Shown: positions 37,001 to 49,690, counted from the first letter of the stretch. The stretch is 64,000 bases of DNA from Tanypteryx hageni (GCA_028673005.1 CM054112.1:25657624-25721623), one strand, 5' to 3'. A program made the numbers and translations. Notes: a model not told the origin generated them from the sequence alone.

Positions 37001-40000
37001 GGAAATGATTGCTTTTGGATGGCAGTGGTTTGCGCGATGAAAGCGTACTCTCGTGGCAGTTTTTCGAGGCGCGTGGAGTGATGACGCGGCTGCCGTTCGG
37101 GAGCAGTTCCAGGAATCACCGGGTAGGGGTCGCAGCGATCGCTTTGGCGCGCGCGCCTCATTGTCTTGTTGGTCCCTCGACCATGCCAACGATGGCGTTG
37201 CCCAACTACTATGGTGTTGTCGGTGCGTCAGAACCTAAAGCCATAAGCCAAGAGGGATGTTTATTTTTCACTCACCCCTATTACGTAACGTGTTGTGAAC
37301 TAAAAAATGTTTCAATGCTCATTTGTCATCGCGATCTTTAAAAATAGGAATTTTTGTTTCAAGACAAAATTTTAAAAGCTGATAAACTTTTAAGTCAAAA
37401 TGCGCGTGTTGTGTATTATGTATTTAGTGTGAAATGGCTAGGGACATAGACGCTTTTCATTATTGCGCGTATTGAACCATAAGAGTTTTATTAGCACTCT
37501 CTTATCAGATTTACACTGAAAATGCCTTTTTGGAATAATTCTCAAATTTAAATAATATACGTTTTTTTATAGAACAAACCGATTGCTCTGCTATATTTCT
37601 CTCCTTTGCAAAGAGAAGATTTTATATTGATCAAAATTCCTTCCTACGCAACTTGAGACTATTTGGAGTAAACATTATTGAGATAAATGGGAAATTTTAA
37701 GGAACCTTATCAGATATTATCGAACGGAAGTATGATAGGAAGGGAGGAGAGAGAGGAGGATGATATGGATTTTGGGCGGTCCTAGAATGGGACGAAGGTA
37801 AGAGTTTTAGAGTATGGAAACTGATAGCAATTGACGTGCCGAAAAGATGAAGAGCTTTTCTAGAGTCTTGAGAGATGGAGCGATTTGATCGTTATTATAT
37901 TTAATACTTTTAATGCGATAGAATCTTCGGGAATAGGAAATTTTGGCGAATGTGAAGCAGCTAGTATGAGTGAATTTAGAATCTATGTCGAGAATGCCAT
38001 CCTAAACAAAACTCAAATGAATCGCAATCGAGTATAGTCGTGCTTCTCTTAAAATAAATAAAATTTTCTAATTATTTGATTGAGTATTTTCTTCCACATT
38101 CTGTATGAAACGATACTTTGCAAAAATATAAATAAGTAGTGTTGTAGTTGAGTACTAATATCCGCCGCTTGCTTTTTATTTAGTTCTCTATTAAGCGAAA
38201 GTAAGAGATATTGTTAATAATTAGCTTCGAAGAATTCTGGTTCGAATATTTGTTTCGACGCATTTTCAAACACCGAGTTCCCGTGAACGTCTGTATTCAC
38301 CTCGGAGATCGGAGTAACTTTGCTTTTCCATTTAGACTTGAATGTAATCGGAATGAGCGAAGTTGAGTAATGAGGTATTAAAGGAACTAAGCAGTCCAGT
38401 TGTGGTAGCAAAATTCTATTTTAAAAACGAAATGCACTAGAAATTCTTGTTCGGATTGGTGACAATGGATATTCTACTGGCTCGAGAAGTAATACATGTA
38501 CTGTTTTTTTACCGGAAGTCGGAGGAAAAAGGTTGTAAAAGCATGCTTTGAGAGTATACTTGTACGTGCGTGTGCATGTATATGTATATGTGCGTACATG
38601 CATGGTTCCTTGGCGCAACAAATTAAAGAGTGAGCTAATTCAGACACCCGGGTATCCATCTTCTGTTTTCCCGTGTGATTGTTTTAGTGGGTGAGTGCGG
38701 ACGAAAAGAATTTCTCCCCTGAGTTCCATCTAAGCTGACGTCCACGTACAACGAACAGTTAAGTAGACAAGCGGAAATTGGGAAAATATCTATTAGACAA
38801 TAATCATTTAAAAAATAACAAAACTGTAGGGTATTTATGTTTTCTGTGCCACTTATACAATTTAAAAATATCATTGTAAAAATAGACAGATAAATAACAC
38901 CTTTGGAGAATCTGTTTATGTGTTTTTCCTTTTTAGAGTCAGTATATCATACAGTAACACTGAATTTGCTTACCATAAAACGAAATTGGGTTTTAATATA
39001 TGGAGCCCTTTTACGTAGGGTATATTTCCTACAGCATTTAATGCAGATCTTAGTCTAACTACTTATTTTAGTGTTTCACTATTTCACGCGAATGCAGATA
39101 AAGTTGATTTTCTTTGATTTAAATTTTACTTTTTGTTGAACGATGTCTTACTTAATGGGGAAATTTCTTGATAATCTCTCTTGGACGCCATCTTGGTTTC
39201 AAAGATGTGTATCAAAACGCGGCTTTGAGTTTTCACAGATATGGACTTGAAACTCCGAGCTGAATCCGTTCGAAAGTTAATGAGAGAATGGACAAGCAGA
39301 CACCACATGGCAAGTGCCCCAAATTCCCTTCCGTATAAGGCGAGAAGCCTAAATAAATGAAATATCCCCTTTTAATGAGTTCACGAGGATCTCATCGTCT
39401 CTGCACGATTTTTTGGACTTTCTTTCCATTTTACCGCATAATAAATTTACGGAATCTTTAAATTCAAATACCTATTGTCGAATGGTAGTAATATTTCTCT
39501 ACACTGCCAAGCAAGCTGAAATGGTCGAGATTCCTATATACTTAATCCTTATGGTCCGTTTAATAGTTCTCGCATTTAAGATATAACTTACAACTTCAAC
39601 ATATAACGGATCACATGATACAATTTTCTAGATATTATTACAAGTACATATCAAATACTTGATTTTTATAACCAATGCATCAACCAAACAATTTGATTAC
39701 TTTCCTGTTCAAATATTATGGATATTTGGATAAGTTTGTCAAATAAATGATACGGACAACACCTAGAGCCATAAAACTATCGAAAGAAACAGATTTCATC
39801 TACAAAACAGTCGATAGACTAATTCGACTAGAATTAGGGAAAGAATTCACTCGCTGTGCCACGCCAAATAGGACTACTGCGTTGCATATGAAATCGGTGT
39901 ATTCCACCGATTTTGGGAGTTACATGAATTAAATAACCCATGAGCTCGATAATTAAACTCCGAAGAATTACGTTTGCTATTTAGCGACAGGATACAAATT

Positions 40001-40130
40001 TCTCGCCGTCCTCTACATGAGCGACAGTAGATATTGCTTTTGTTGTGCGCGTATGTGTGTGGATGCGAAAGGGACGCCCTCTTCATTGCAGGCAATAGGT
40101 ATCATCCGGGGCGAGGATCAAGTCCAGACG
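34040..40130. other. Unique non-coding DNA with a GC-richer island
   Basis: No gene could be supported. 34040-36000 is complex unique sequence rich in ATTA/TAATTA words, a plausible place for regulatory elements. 36860-37250 is distinctly GC-richer with open frames on both strands (108 and 110 codons) that overlap each other. I recognise neither, and the isolated composition suggests an old mobile-element fragment. The remainder to 40.1 kb is AT-rich with nothing identifiable. Confidence 0.3.
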
Positions 40131-40179
40131 CGGAGCACCCTTGACCCCATGGAAGCCAATCGATGATTCCGCCGCCCTA

Positions 40180-40500
40180 GTTTATATCCTTCCTCCCCCC
40201 CCCCCCTCTCTGCTCCCTTCAAAAGAGATCCCGTTGAAATCCCTCCCCATCCCCCTTTTCGCCTCTACATCCATCGTTCCGTTCGCGCCCTTCCCCCTCC
40301 CTTCCACTCCGCCATCACCCCCTCCTCCCCCGCATCTCCGCCCCCCCCTCTCTCTCTCTCTCCTTTCCTCCCTTTTGCCCTCTTATCCTTTCCTCCTCAT
40401 CCTTCAAGGGCCCTCCTCCCCACCTGTTGCTCCCGCTCACTCCCTTCGCCTCCTTCCCCCTTACCAATTTCTCCCTCTCCCCTTTAACCTCCTGGAAGAC
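40180..40500 (+). repeat. Polypyrimidine tract with C12 run
   Basis: C/T-rich for about 320 bp, including twelve consecutive Cs at 40195-40206 and (CT)n near 40349-40363. It ends about 160 bp before the hAT insertion at 40664. Confidence 0.75.
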
Positions 40501-41203
40501 ATCGCAGATTTTTGTTCGCGGTCTTGTACAATACACTTGAGGCATATGAATGCCAGTGTGATTTTTTTAGGCCTTCGGAATCGAAGCGGAGTCAGTCCCT
40601 TTAAATTTCAGCCTCAGGATCGGCTGGGTCATTTTTCAAAAGAATAAGGTGACTACCCCCAAGCAGGGATGCCAGACGTCCCGGAATCTGCGGGACAGTC
40701 CCGGAGGGCGATGGTTTGTCCCGCACTATGCGTCATATATCCCGCGAAATCCATTTCAAAAACCGATAATATGCAGGAGTAACATTTGAATACGTATGTA
40801 TTTTAAGCGATGGCGCGAGTGTCGATCCATCCACTAGACATACATGCAAACCTGTTGTCTTGAATTTAAGGGTTCAGTTCGGTCTTTTATTTTGATGAGT
40901 TAAGAGCGATAGACAATTTTTATCAAGTGAATACACTTTTCTTGTGGAGCCTAGTGATTAAAAATATGTAATTACTCTTGCTCAACTGTGCTTGTGTTAA
41001 ACGTCTGGTAAGTAAATCTATTAAAATAATAAATAAAACTCAATCAGTATTATTCATGAGTACTTTGCAAGTGATATTTTAGCAGCATATCGGAAGAACA
41101 TAGTTTCCAACTTTAAAAAAATTGAATTTTAAAATCCACGATAATTTTATAAAGAGTATATTTCATGTAAATTTTCTTTTTTGTATAGCTAGACTCCAAC
41201 AAA

Positions 41204-42360
41204 ATGACGAAATTGAGAAGTCATCACGATGATTTAGATTTCAATTCTGAATGTGAAACACGAACACGGGGAAAAATTATAAACGGTTAATAAGTTTTAA
41301 CCAAAACTGGATATCGAAGTTCAACTGGATTCGACCTGGAAGAGACGATCATACTGCAAGCTGCTTTGTAACAACTCTGTTTTTACGTCATTTTTTAAGT
41401 CATGGTGAAGAAAACGATATAATGCGTCATTTAAATAAAAAAATCACATTGCAAATACTAAAGCAGCTTCATGCTTGTCGAAGATTACAATTTTTTCACA
41501 GCGAAACAAAGTAAATGCGAATATGATGTCGCATTTGCAGAAGCATCATTCTGTTATCACTCTGTCATGCATTCCCACAGCTGTGCGTTAGCTGGATTTG
41601 CAAGTTCTTTATTCAAAGGAATGTTAGCAGATTATAGCAAAACAGGTAAATATTCCTGTAGGAAGACAAAGGTTTTCGGCCCTCAGTCCCAGGAATTTGA
41701 ATTTTAAAAATTGGCTAACGATTATCCACTTTTCATTAGTACAGATGCTTCAAATAAAGGGAATATAAAAACCCTTCCACTTGCCATACGATACTTTGAT
41801 TTGTTCAAAGGAACACAAACTTCTTTAATATCGTTTTTCTCATTAGAGGCGGAAGATTCTACTGCAATTTTCAATGCTCTGAACCAAAATCTTGTTCAAA
41901 ATGGTCTATCTTTAAAAAATGTAACAGCTTATGGACCAGATAATGCCAATATAAATTTTGGAATTAGAAATATTGTGTACACTGCGTTAAATACAATCAT
42001 AATGAAAACATTGTTCCTGTTGAACGTAATCAACATATTTTGCATAACACAGCTAAAAACATGTCTGAAAATTGATATAGAAGCAGTCATCGTAAAAATA
42101 TTTAATGACTTCAGCTCTTCAACTAAAAAATAGCGAAAATAAAGGAGAATTCACTCGATAAATAATATTCATCCCCAAATTTTTTTAAGATTATTGAATA
42201 CATATTTTCGATGCATCATTCAAATGCAACGCCAGAAAGAATTTTTAGTCTTATGAGTGTTGCTTGGCGCAAAGAGAGATACAGATTACTGATAGAAAAT
42301 TTAGAGGCGGAATTGATGGCAAAACAAAATTTCGGAAACACTTATGAAGAATTTCAGTAA
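41204..42360 (+). pseudogene. hAT transposase pseudogene
   Basis: This would be the DNA-cutting transposase of the enclosing element. A start at 41204, just after the putative acceptor at 41188, opens a 28-codon frame ending in a stop. In another frame there follows an eroded zinc-binding N-terminal domain (a LSHGEENDIMRHL-like phrase near 41400). The catalytic region is recognisable: FISTDASNKGN (about 41724-41760) supplies the first acidic residue, and YGPDNANINFG (about 41930-41964) corresponds to the second Asp motif. Near 42215-42345, SNATPERIFSLMS and following residues match the C-terminal hAT dimerisation domain. Stops and frame changes occur at 41288, 41706 and 42131, and the region between the catalytic core and the dimerisation domain is mostly deleted. 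It cannot encode a working enzyme. Confidence 0.9.
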
Positions 42361-42473
42361 TTCTTAAAAGAGGAAGGCGCCTATAAAAAAATGTCCAGTG
42401 ATAACTATAACAATAGTTAAAGTGATTTTTTTGTTTTGTTCATTTTCGGTTAATTATGTTTTTGTTAATTGTT

Positions 42474-42476
<3 letters not shown>

Positions 42477-42508
<32 letters not shown>
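42477..42508 (+). repeat. (TA)16 microsatellite inside the hAT
   Basis: An uninterrupted TA run lies in the 3' untranslated part of the hAT, about 115 bp before its right end. It postdates or came with the insertion. Confidence 0.9.
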
Positions 42509-42509
<1 letters not shown>

Positions 42510-42639
42510 TTAAGAATGTTACAATTAAAAAAGTTTATGTTGGTGTGGTTAAATAATTACGACAATAATAATTTTTTTATAACGACTTTGTTCCGCAGAG
42601 CCATTTCTAAAATCGGGCATCCCTGCCCCCAAGAAACGG

Positions 42640-44960
42640 TCGTGTAAGCCCTACTTGCGTTTCAATTAAAGTTGCTTAGTAAGACAAAGTTTAGCAGCCC
42701 TTGTCCGACCATTCGTCTCGCCTCTCCCTAGATTATTCCTTTTTTCGACGTGGAAGAAGATATACGTGTTTGGGATGGATGTGCTATTTTCCTATCGTTC
42801 CCTTACAATGTTATTTATATGCGTCAGAGTGCGCGGCATCGCTGCGACGGTTATAATTAGAAGTACGATGCGAGCCAACCTGTCATCTCTCCATTGAAAG
42901 AGCTTCCTTAGCACCCAACAATCGATTCATGAGTAAAGGACCGGGAATGTTCCATATTTAACAGGCATTTGAATTGGACATTTATTTTGTTTTATTTCCG
43001 TAGAAAACCCTATAAAACGCCGGATTAACGAATTACTAGGTGATATTATCACAATATCTGTCTATCTTTGCCCATTTCCCTTTTTTTTATAGTACTTCAA
43101 AAGTATAATCTCCACACATCGTTCAGTATTATGTTTGTTGATCAGTTTGTATTCAACTAATGCCTATGTTTCTACAATATAATCAATTAAATTCCTATGG
43201 TATATATTATAAATCGTTTAATTAGTCCTATCACGTTAGTCAGTGCTCATCTATATTTCTGAGGTGCAATGGCATTAAGTACCGAGAAAGTTCACTACGC
43301 ATGCTATCTTATAATTCTGGCAGACGAAATTTTTCCGAGCATCCTCATCGATATTTGATTGACCTGAACCCGGGTCTAATTCGTTCGTCAGATGGAGGTC
43401 ATTAACTTCGCATCTATCTTGCCTTTCGTGTTATGACGCTATTACTTATAACCCCCTTTTTGTTTAATGCCTTGTGAACTTTATACGAGATGAGTCACAC
43501 GGAGCAACATGCGTTGTAGTGCGAGCTCGTTCGAAGTGACATGAAAAATGATGCTGAGTGATTCGGAAAGTTTGATTTTTTATTGATGATGTTATATGAA
43601 ATAATGATGTTACCAGCAGATAACACGGTAAGAAAAGTCTTAAGTTTAATTTGATGGTTTAAGGAGGGCCGACGCAGGCCGGCTTTTGCCTCGAGCCTCT
43701 GTAGGAACAGCCTTGGCAATATTTGTCAGATTTTGGACTAGTTTTATTTTTTAAATCATTTACACAAAGGAATCCTTCTGAAGTATTTCTCGAGGTTATT
43801 GAAATTATGATATTCAATGTAAATAATATTCATAGGCGAGCGACTGCAGAATTAAAGAAACGACCGTACTTTTGTGAATCTTGTTTAAGGTATAAATCAT
43901 CGTGTTTACGCATCTTAAATTTTAATTAAGAGATAATCTTATGGTGAAATGGAAGCTCAGTCTGTTAAGCCGTTTAAGCGTGTAGTTTGAAGCCGATATA
44001 CCTCTCCCTCTACCTGTCCCGCCGTCCGTACCTCTTCTGGTCATCTCCGCCGCCACACTAGATAGAATCAACTCAGTGACGCGACCCACTTCATCTATCC
44101 CCCTATCTCACGATGTTCCACATACAAAATGTAGGTTGATTTTCCGCCGTTTTCAATTGTACAACCAGTCAAATCACTATTAAAACATAACTTAAGTTGT
44201 GGAAAAATGTTCTTGACTGCAATGATTTAAATTAAGTAGACGTTAACGCCGTAGAATTTAATCAAGTTTGTTATTTCGAAATATTGCTTCTCCTGCGAAT
44301 CATATTGGGCATATTATATTCAAATAAAATTAACAATACAATGAAGTATTTTTAATAAAAACCTTTTGCTAATTTCCACAAGTCTCGGTCTCGTCCATTA
44401 ACTTCATATTATATTCTGTTCGACGGTGTATATGTATTTTAATCGCGCTTCACCTGTTTAGCATCTTCTCGAGGATCAAACAATTATTTTTATATAAATA
44501 TTTGATTTAAATGTCTTTATTCATATTGTTTGAACATTTTATAGTTTTTTTATTTTATATGAATGGCAATTAGATCATTTCTGTCGTTATTCAGAATGTT
44601 TCTGCCTTAAAACTGTCATTTCAAAGTAACACATTTCCTCTGTAATATTTATCGTCATCTTTCCATAATTCTGTCGACGCAATGCACCAATAATTTCTAA
44701 CGGTGTTCACATACTTTCATTTGCTCCTGACGGTTCCTTTTTGGTGGCTAGCATGATTTACGTTTTGTCGGCGTATTAAACCGTCTCGTTTTCTGCGATT
44801 CTCCAAGAGAAACATTCGTAAAGGAGCGAAATCCCAAACTCCGCGTGAATTAAAAACTCTCGGCTGAACCGGCGGTTTTAATTTTGCTTTTTTTTAATCA
44901 CTCGAATGCGTGGACATGATTCGAAAAACGATGCCGCCATCTGTGTGTGGCAGACTTCCA
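42640..44960. other. AT-rich non-coding DNA
   Basis: No exon, RNA gene or further transposon end was found. The minus-strand frame at 43495-43719 and the plus-strand frame at 43723-43929 show no domain or splice context. Confidence 0.4.
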
Positions 44961-44969
44961 AATGATGTC

Positions 44970-45265
44970 AGGTGGATGGGGAGAGTGAGGGAGAGAGGCC
45001 GCGATGGGGAGGACGAGGAGGGAGGGGGAGGAGGAGGAGGAGTGCAAGACAGCGAGCGATTGTTGCTGGTTTAGTTCCCTTCTCCGACGGACGCAACAGG
45101 TGGCGCGGAGGTGGAGGCGACTCAACCAGACCTACCGACGCCCTCACTAGCCCCTCCTCTCTCTCTCTCTCTCCTCGCTGCATCCTCTTTTCTCTCTCTC
45201 TCTCTCCTTCCCTCCGCTCCAATCCCTTCCGCTCCCCTCCACTTCCCTCCCTCCTTCTGCAGAAT
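44970..45265. repeat. Purine block followed by pyrimidine block
   Basis: G/A-rich at 44975-45050, then C/T-rich at 45148-45262 with (CT)n runs. The 218-codon frame across it and its opposite-strand partner are composition artefacts. Confidence 0.6.
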
Positions 45266-46464
45266 GTGCGAGCCGTTTGTTCTTTTTTTACTCTCTCGGT
45301 GCGTTTCATATTTTACGCGAAAAAAGGAGGATATACTGTGTCTGCCGCCGTTCTGTTCCCATCCCTTCCGTCTCTCCTTCCCTGCCTCCGCATTGCCCCA
45401 GACCAGTCTGTCTGGCGATCCGACGTTGGCGGCAATTATTATCGGCCGCTTCACCGGTCCATATGTAACGCGTCTCGGGGTCCGCTGTGTGCGCTTTGCG
45501 TAAAGCGGATATTTTATGGGATTGGCGTAAACATCTCCTCCCATCTCTCTCTGCTAATTTCTCAAGGGTCGAACGGTTCGATCGTTTGGCCCGCTGAAGA
45601 CCTCTCGATTGGCTTTTTCCTTAATTAATGCGTATCCTAGGACTCGGAAAACTTGCCTGCTTATCTTTGGAGCTGTTTCCAAAGTCTTGTTTCGCGTAAT
45701 TTTCAATGACGGTTATAGACATGTATTGATGCAATTCTAGGGTTGAATAACTTCCGCACCCAATTTTTTTTCGAATTCAATCGTTAGGAATTAATTTCAA
45801 TCTAAATGTGACGGCGTTGGTTTAGAGGCGTTGAAGATCGCATATGTAATTCGCTGTCCGCCTCATCTTTGCGTGTTAGGGGAAATGACGAATCATTTTA
45901 AACTTTAAATCTCGGTTATAATTGCTTTATCCTACTCCAGCTATCGCTTGTGTTTGAGTCATCTCTTTTATAGTTTATTTATTGTGTCATCTCCCTTTTG
46001 AGTAATTACGGCAAAAGATTACATTTTTTGACGCGAAATTTGTTTTCCCTTCCTTTTTGCATATCTGTGATTTTATTGGCGCGCCCCCTCCAATTATTCC
46101 CTATTTCTGTCGTGAATATGCAAGAAAATTGCATTGAATCAAAAACCCGATCACTCGGAGCGATGTTGGAACGCAACTCGTTCGGAGATTGTTATTGATT
46201 ACTCGTGAACAAATCCGTATTTTAATGCGTATACTAGAAAAATCTTTTATTGCCTTTCAAAGTTTATATGGATGGATTCCGTGTTTTCTTGTCGGTGGTT
46301 CACACAACATTACCAATGAGAAGACGGAACTTTCTGTGTTAATTTAAAATATGATATACGGCAGTGCTGTTGAGTATAAATAACAAAATATTTATGAAAT
46401 AAGCTTGTCACCGAACGTAAGACTCCTGCAGAAACTTTAAACGTCTTTTTCTTCCATTCAACAG

Positions 46465-46842
46465 AAGGCGGCGTTGGTGTGGCCCTCCCAGCAGGACCCA
46501 TCGGCTCCAAAGGCGACACCCGGAGGCAGCCCCTTAGGCGGCGGCGTGGTCGGAGGAGGAGGGGGGCCACCTCTAGTGGGAGTCGGAGGCGTAGGGGGCC
46601 TGTCCCACCACCACCATCACCAGCAGCACCAACACCAACAACAGCACCAGCAGCAGCTCCTGCACCACGGAGGCGGCCAGCAGGGACAACAGGGGCCACC
46701 ACCCCACCACGGCCTCTCGGCCTCCGGACCTCCTCCCCCGCCGCACAACCCCACGCAGGGGCTGGTACACTGGATGTCGGTGATGGCGGAGCACATGAGC
46801 AACCCTCATCACGAGGTGCACTACATGTGGAATGGCGTGGAG
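46465..46842 (+). CDS. Internal exon, His/Gln- and Gly/Pro-rich protein
   Basis: I do not recognise the gene. The exon is well defined. A strong acceptor (pyrimidine tract ending in ATTCAACAG at 46464) and a donor GAG|GTGAGG (46842/46843) bound 126 in-frame codons, phase 0 at both ends. The frame has no usable ATG start, so this is an internal exon. Residues 1-18 (KAALVWPSQQDPSAP...) lead into a Gly/Pro-rich linker (about 19-47), a His/Gln run (about 48-68), a Gly/Gln/Pro stretch (about 69-98), and a complex end containing HWMSVMAEHM (about 102-111) and HYMWNGVE (119-126). Poly-His/Gln plus a short conserved-looking motif is typical of disordered regions of insect developmental transcription factors (homeodomain proteins such as Cut or Dve are possible, but this is a guess). 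Nuclear location is inferred. Codons are GC-rich against AT-rich flanks. Confidence 0.8.
46612..46670 (+). repeat. Coding CAC/CAG/CAA repeat
   Basis: Interrupted CAN triplets encode the His/Gln run of the exon. CAC, CAT, CAG and CAA are mixed, so length is probably more stable than in a pure CAG tract. It is a likely site of length variation between related species. Confidence 0.85.
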
Positions 46843-48335
46843 GTGAGGGGAGAATCTCTCTATCTTTGCGCAGAGGGGTGAAGGGACCACCGCCAATGTG
46901 GCTTTTACGCATAATATGCCGTATTTATCTGGGGTGACCTCGAATTCTAGGCGACCCTAAATAATACAGAAATATGTATGAAAAAATAAATTGAAAATAT
47001 GTTAACAAACTTATCTTGAAGAAAATTGTATGCCGTTATTAGTAATTGTAATTATAAATCGTTTCCTTAGCAAATTTTTATCTAAGAAAAGACATTTGAT
47101 GGAAATCGAAAAGGTTGTATGTTGCCAGCAGACGAACAGCCACATTTGTAGCTTTAATGTATTGATATAGGAAATATGGTCGAGGCATTTTAACTTAATA
47201 AATCTCTGTAATAGGCTATATACTAAATTTTGTAAGTTTGCGGTACTAAGAAGATTTTCTTTTTATTCAACGCCTAACATCGCAGAAATGTCGTATTAGT
47301 TTCTGGTAAATACGGCATTTGGGTGCATATGTGCGCAGTAAAACTCAAGCAAACTAAAGTTAGGTGAAGTTTTGAAAGAGAATTATGTTGAAAGAGTGAC
47401 GAGTTCTGGAAAAGTTAAGGAAGAAATAAGTTATTAGGGATTGAGGATCCCTCTTAGCGGTAAGGAAATTTTATTCAATGGTAAACAGATCCATCTAAAT
47501 ATATAAAAATTTATGGTGAATGCAATTTAACGTATATTTGCGTAGCTCAGATTCCGAGAATCAGGCTATAATAGCGAAATAAATAATAACTAGTTAGAAA
47601 AAAATGACTTTTCCGCTCGGGACACGGCCATTACCTACAACTCCGCACCAAGTGTCGCGTGCACCGAGCAAAAAGCTCTATTGTTTTTTTTAGCCAAAGG
47701 GTTCATCATCGAGATGCGAGCGAGAGTTAATCCGGTTTTGGACACTGGCCAACCACGTGCGCGCAACGGAAAAGTTTTTACTCGGACTGGTTTTTTTCAT
47801 TTAAGCACCTGCATTGTTCTGTTTCGAGAACGCGAAAATGTTTTGAGCGGCTTTGTCGCACTTGTTTGAGCGTGTCCAACTTCATGAATGCACTTGTTAC
47901 TCCAGTCGCTAGCCTCGGCAAAAAAATGAGGAATCGAAATAGGAGACTAGGGAAAGAGTTCTTTTCATTCTGCAACCCAATGAACGAGAAATACATCCGA
48001 CATCGTAATTGTCGATCTGAACGCAATAGTCTTATTGTGTTCGACGCCTATGTTTGACACTCGGTTCGATCGAAGTTCTCGCATTATTGTTCCTTATGGA
48101 GCAGGTCCACTCGATAGGGAATTGTCCCCCGATAGGAGAATGGCTAAGAAGATTTCCAAACCATCGGTTTCACGATGTATCAATATTTGTATTGGAAAAT
48201 GTAAATTGCCTCCTCCTCCTCCCGGACCCTTTTATCCCCCCGGCAACCGTTGAAAAAATAAATCACTGGGGTGTTTTTTTTGCGTTTGTTTGTTACCGCA
48301 TACACGAACACACACCCCGTGTACTAACCGTTCCC
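46843..48335 (+). other. Start of downstream intron
   Basis: The sequence after the donor at 46843 is AT-rich and has no further supported exon. No good acceptor followed by protein-like coding sequence was found from here to 64000, so the next exon probably lies beyond the window. Confidence 0.5.
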
Positions 48336-48339
48336 TCTT

Positions 48340-49170
48340 TTTTTCTCACCGCCCCTCCACCCTCTCCCTCCCTCTCATACTCTCTCTCCCTACCTCCCAT
48401 TCTCTCTCCCTCCCATACTCTCTCTCTCTCTCCCATACTATCTCTCTCTCTCTCTCTCAAACGTCCCCTATCCTCCCTCTGTCCTCACTTAACATCCAAA
48501 TCCATCCATCTTACTCACCACCATCCTTCCCATCCCAGTCTTCATCGCTAAACCCTTATTCTCTCTATTCCCTCATTTAACCCTTTGCTCTTCCCCCTCC
48601 CTATCCCCATCCCTCCCTTTATCTGCCCCTTTCTGTTCCCGCTATGGATTCGCATACTTGTTCTGTCTAAAAGCCTTCCACTATCTCTCTGCTTCCACCT
48701 CTTCTCCCTCTCTGTATCACCTATTTCTCATCTCCCTCCCTCTTTACTTCATTTTCTCCCCTTCTCCCTTCCATTTCTCTCTTCCCTCCCTTCTTCCTCT
48801 ATTCTCCCTATATTCTTTCTTACCTGCCTCCGTCTTCCTTCCCCCTCCAATAATAATTTCTCTTCCCTCTCTCCATTCCTCCCCCTCCATTTTCCCCCTC
48901 TCTCTCCTCCCTCCCTCTCTCCTCCCTCCCTCTCTCCTCCCTCCCTCTCTCCTCCCTCCCTCTCTCCTCTTTTCTCTCTTTCCTCCATATCTCCTTCCTC
49001 TTCACTCGCTCTCTTCCCTCTCCTCCTCACTCCTCCCTCTTTCTTCTCTCCTCCCTCCACATCCCTCTCTCTCTCACTCCACCTCTATTTTCTTACCTCA
49101 CATTTTTCTCACCCTTTCCTTCCCCTTTTCTTTCTCTCCCTCACCCTGACTCCCTCATTATCTCGTCCAC
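48340..49170 (+). repeat. 830-bp polypyrimidine tract
   Basis: C/T-dominated, with CTCTCT, CTCCCTCC and TTTCTC blocks, and a minisatellite at 48901-48969. The 266-codon Ser/Leu/Pro frame over it is a consequence of composition. Confidence 0.8.
48901..48969 (+). repeat. 15-bp minisatellite, 4.6 copies
   Basis: TCTCTCCTCCCTCCC is repeated at 48901, 48916, 48931 and 48946 without a mismatch, with a partial fifth copy to 48969. Perfect identity suggests recent slippage or unequal exchange. Confidence 0.95.
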
Positions 49171-49690
49171 TTGGCGCTGCATCCCGAATATTTAAAAAAT
49201 CCTCTCTTCCCGCAGACCCCGAAGCCAAAAGAAATCCCCTTCCCTCCCTCCCCCTCTTAGTCCTTCCTTCCATTCTCTTTCATCCTTTTTCGTTCGCTGC
49301 TCTCTCTCTCTATCGCTCCTTAAGTTGCGCCGATTTGCTTGTTCTCCGGGGATCTCCCATAGTGATGCATATGGCGGCATTCTGAAACCGCTTCCTCGCC
49401 CATTCAAACCCAAAACACGAGGAGGAATGTCATCCGCCTCTTCTCTCCGCTTTCCATCAAGATTCCCACCCTCGGATGAAAAAAATGCATAAACCCTTTT
49501 TCCTCCCTCCCCACACCCTTTCCTCCATTTCCTGAGCTGGGATACCCACACCCCTCGCCACACCTTTCTTGGGGCGAGGAGGGACCTCCGCCGCACCGCC
49601 ACCGCGGATGGGTACATCGGATTAAGGTCCTCTCCCTCACCCCTCGGCACCCCCGGAAGACAAATGAGCTTCCCACCCCGCCCCGCCTGC

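Larger units (their letters stand above)
40664..42625 (+). mobile_element. hAT transposon, near full length, inactive
   Basis: The ends are exact 10-bp inverted repeats, CAGGGATGCC and GGCATCCCTG. They are flanked by a perfect 8-bp target duplication, CCCCCAAG, at 40656-40663 and 42626-42633. The element is 1962 bp and carries a broken transposase on the + strand. A GC-rich subterminal block with repeated CCCGG/GGGAC words (40677-40735) occurs only on the left. A plausible element intron runs from the donor CTG|GTAAGT (41008) to the acceptor TTTTTTGTATAG (ends 41188). The structure fits the hAT superfamily (8-bp duplication, CAG-type short termini, RNase H-like transposase). Confidence 0.95.

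Noticed and set aside
46310..46912. 200-codon minus-strand frame opposite the exon
   Set aside because: It is the antisense shadow of the Gly/Pro/His-rich exon. The plus strand has a matching acceptor, donor and codon logic.
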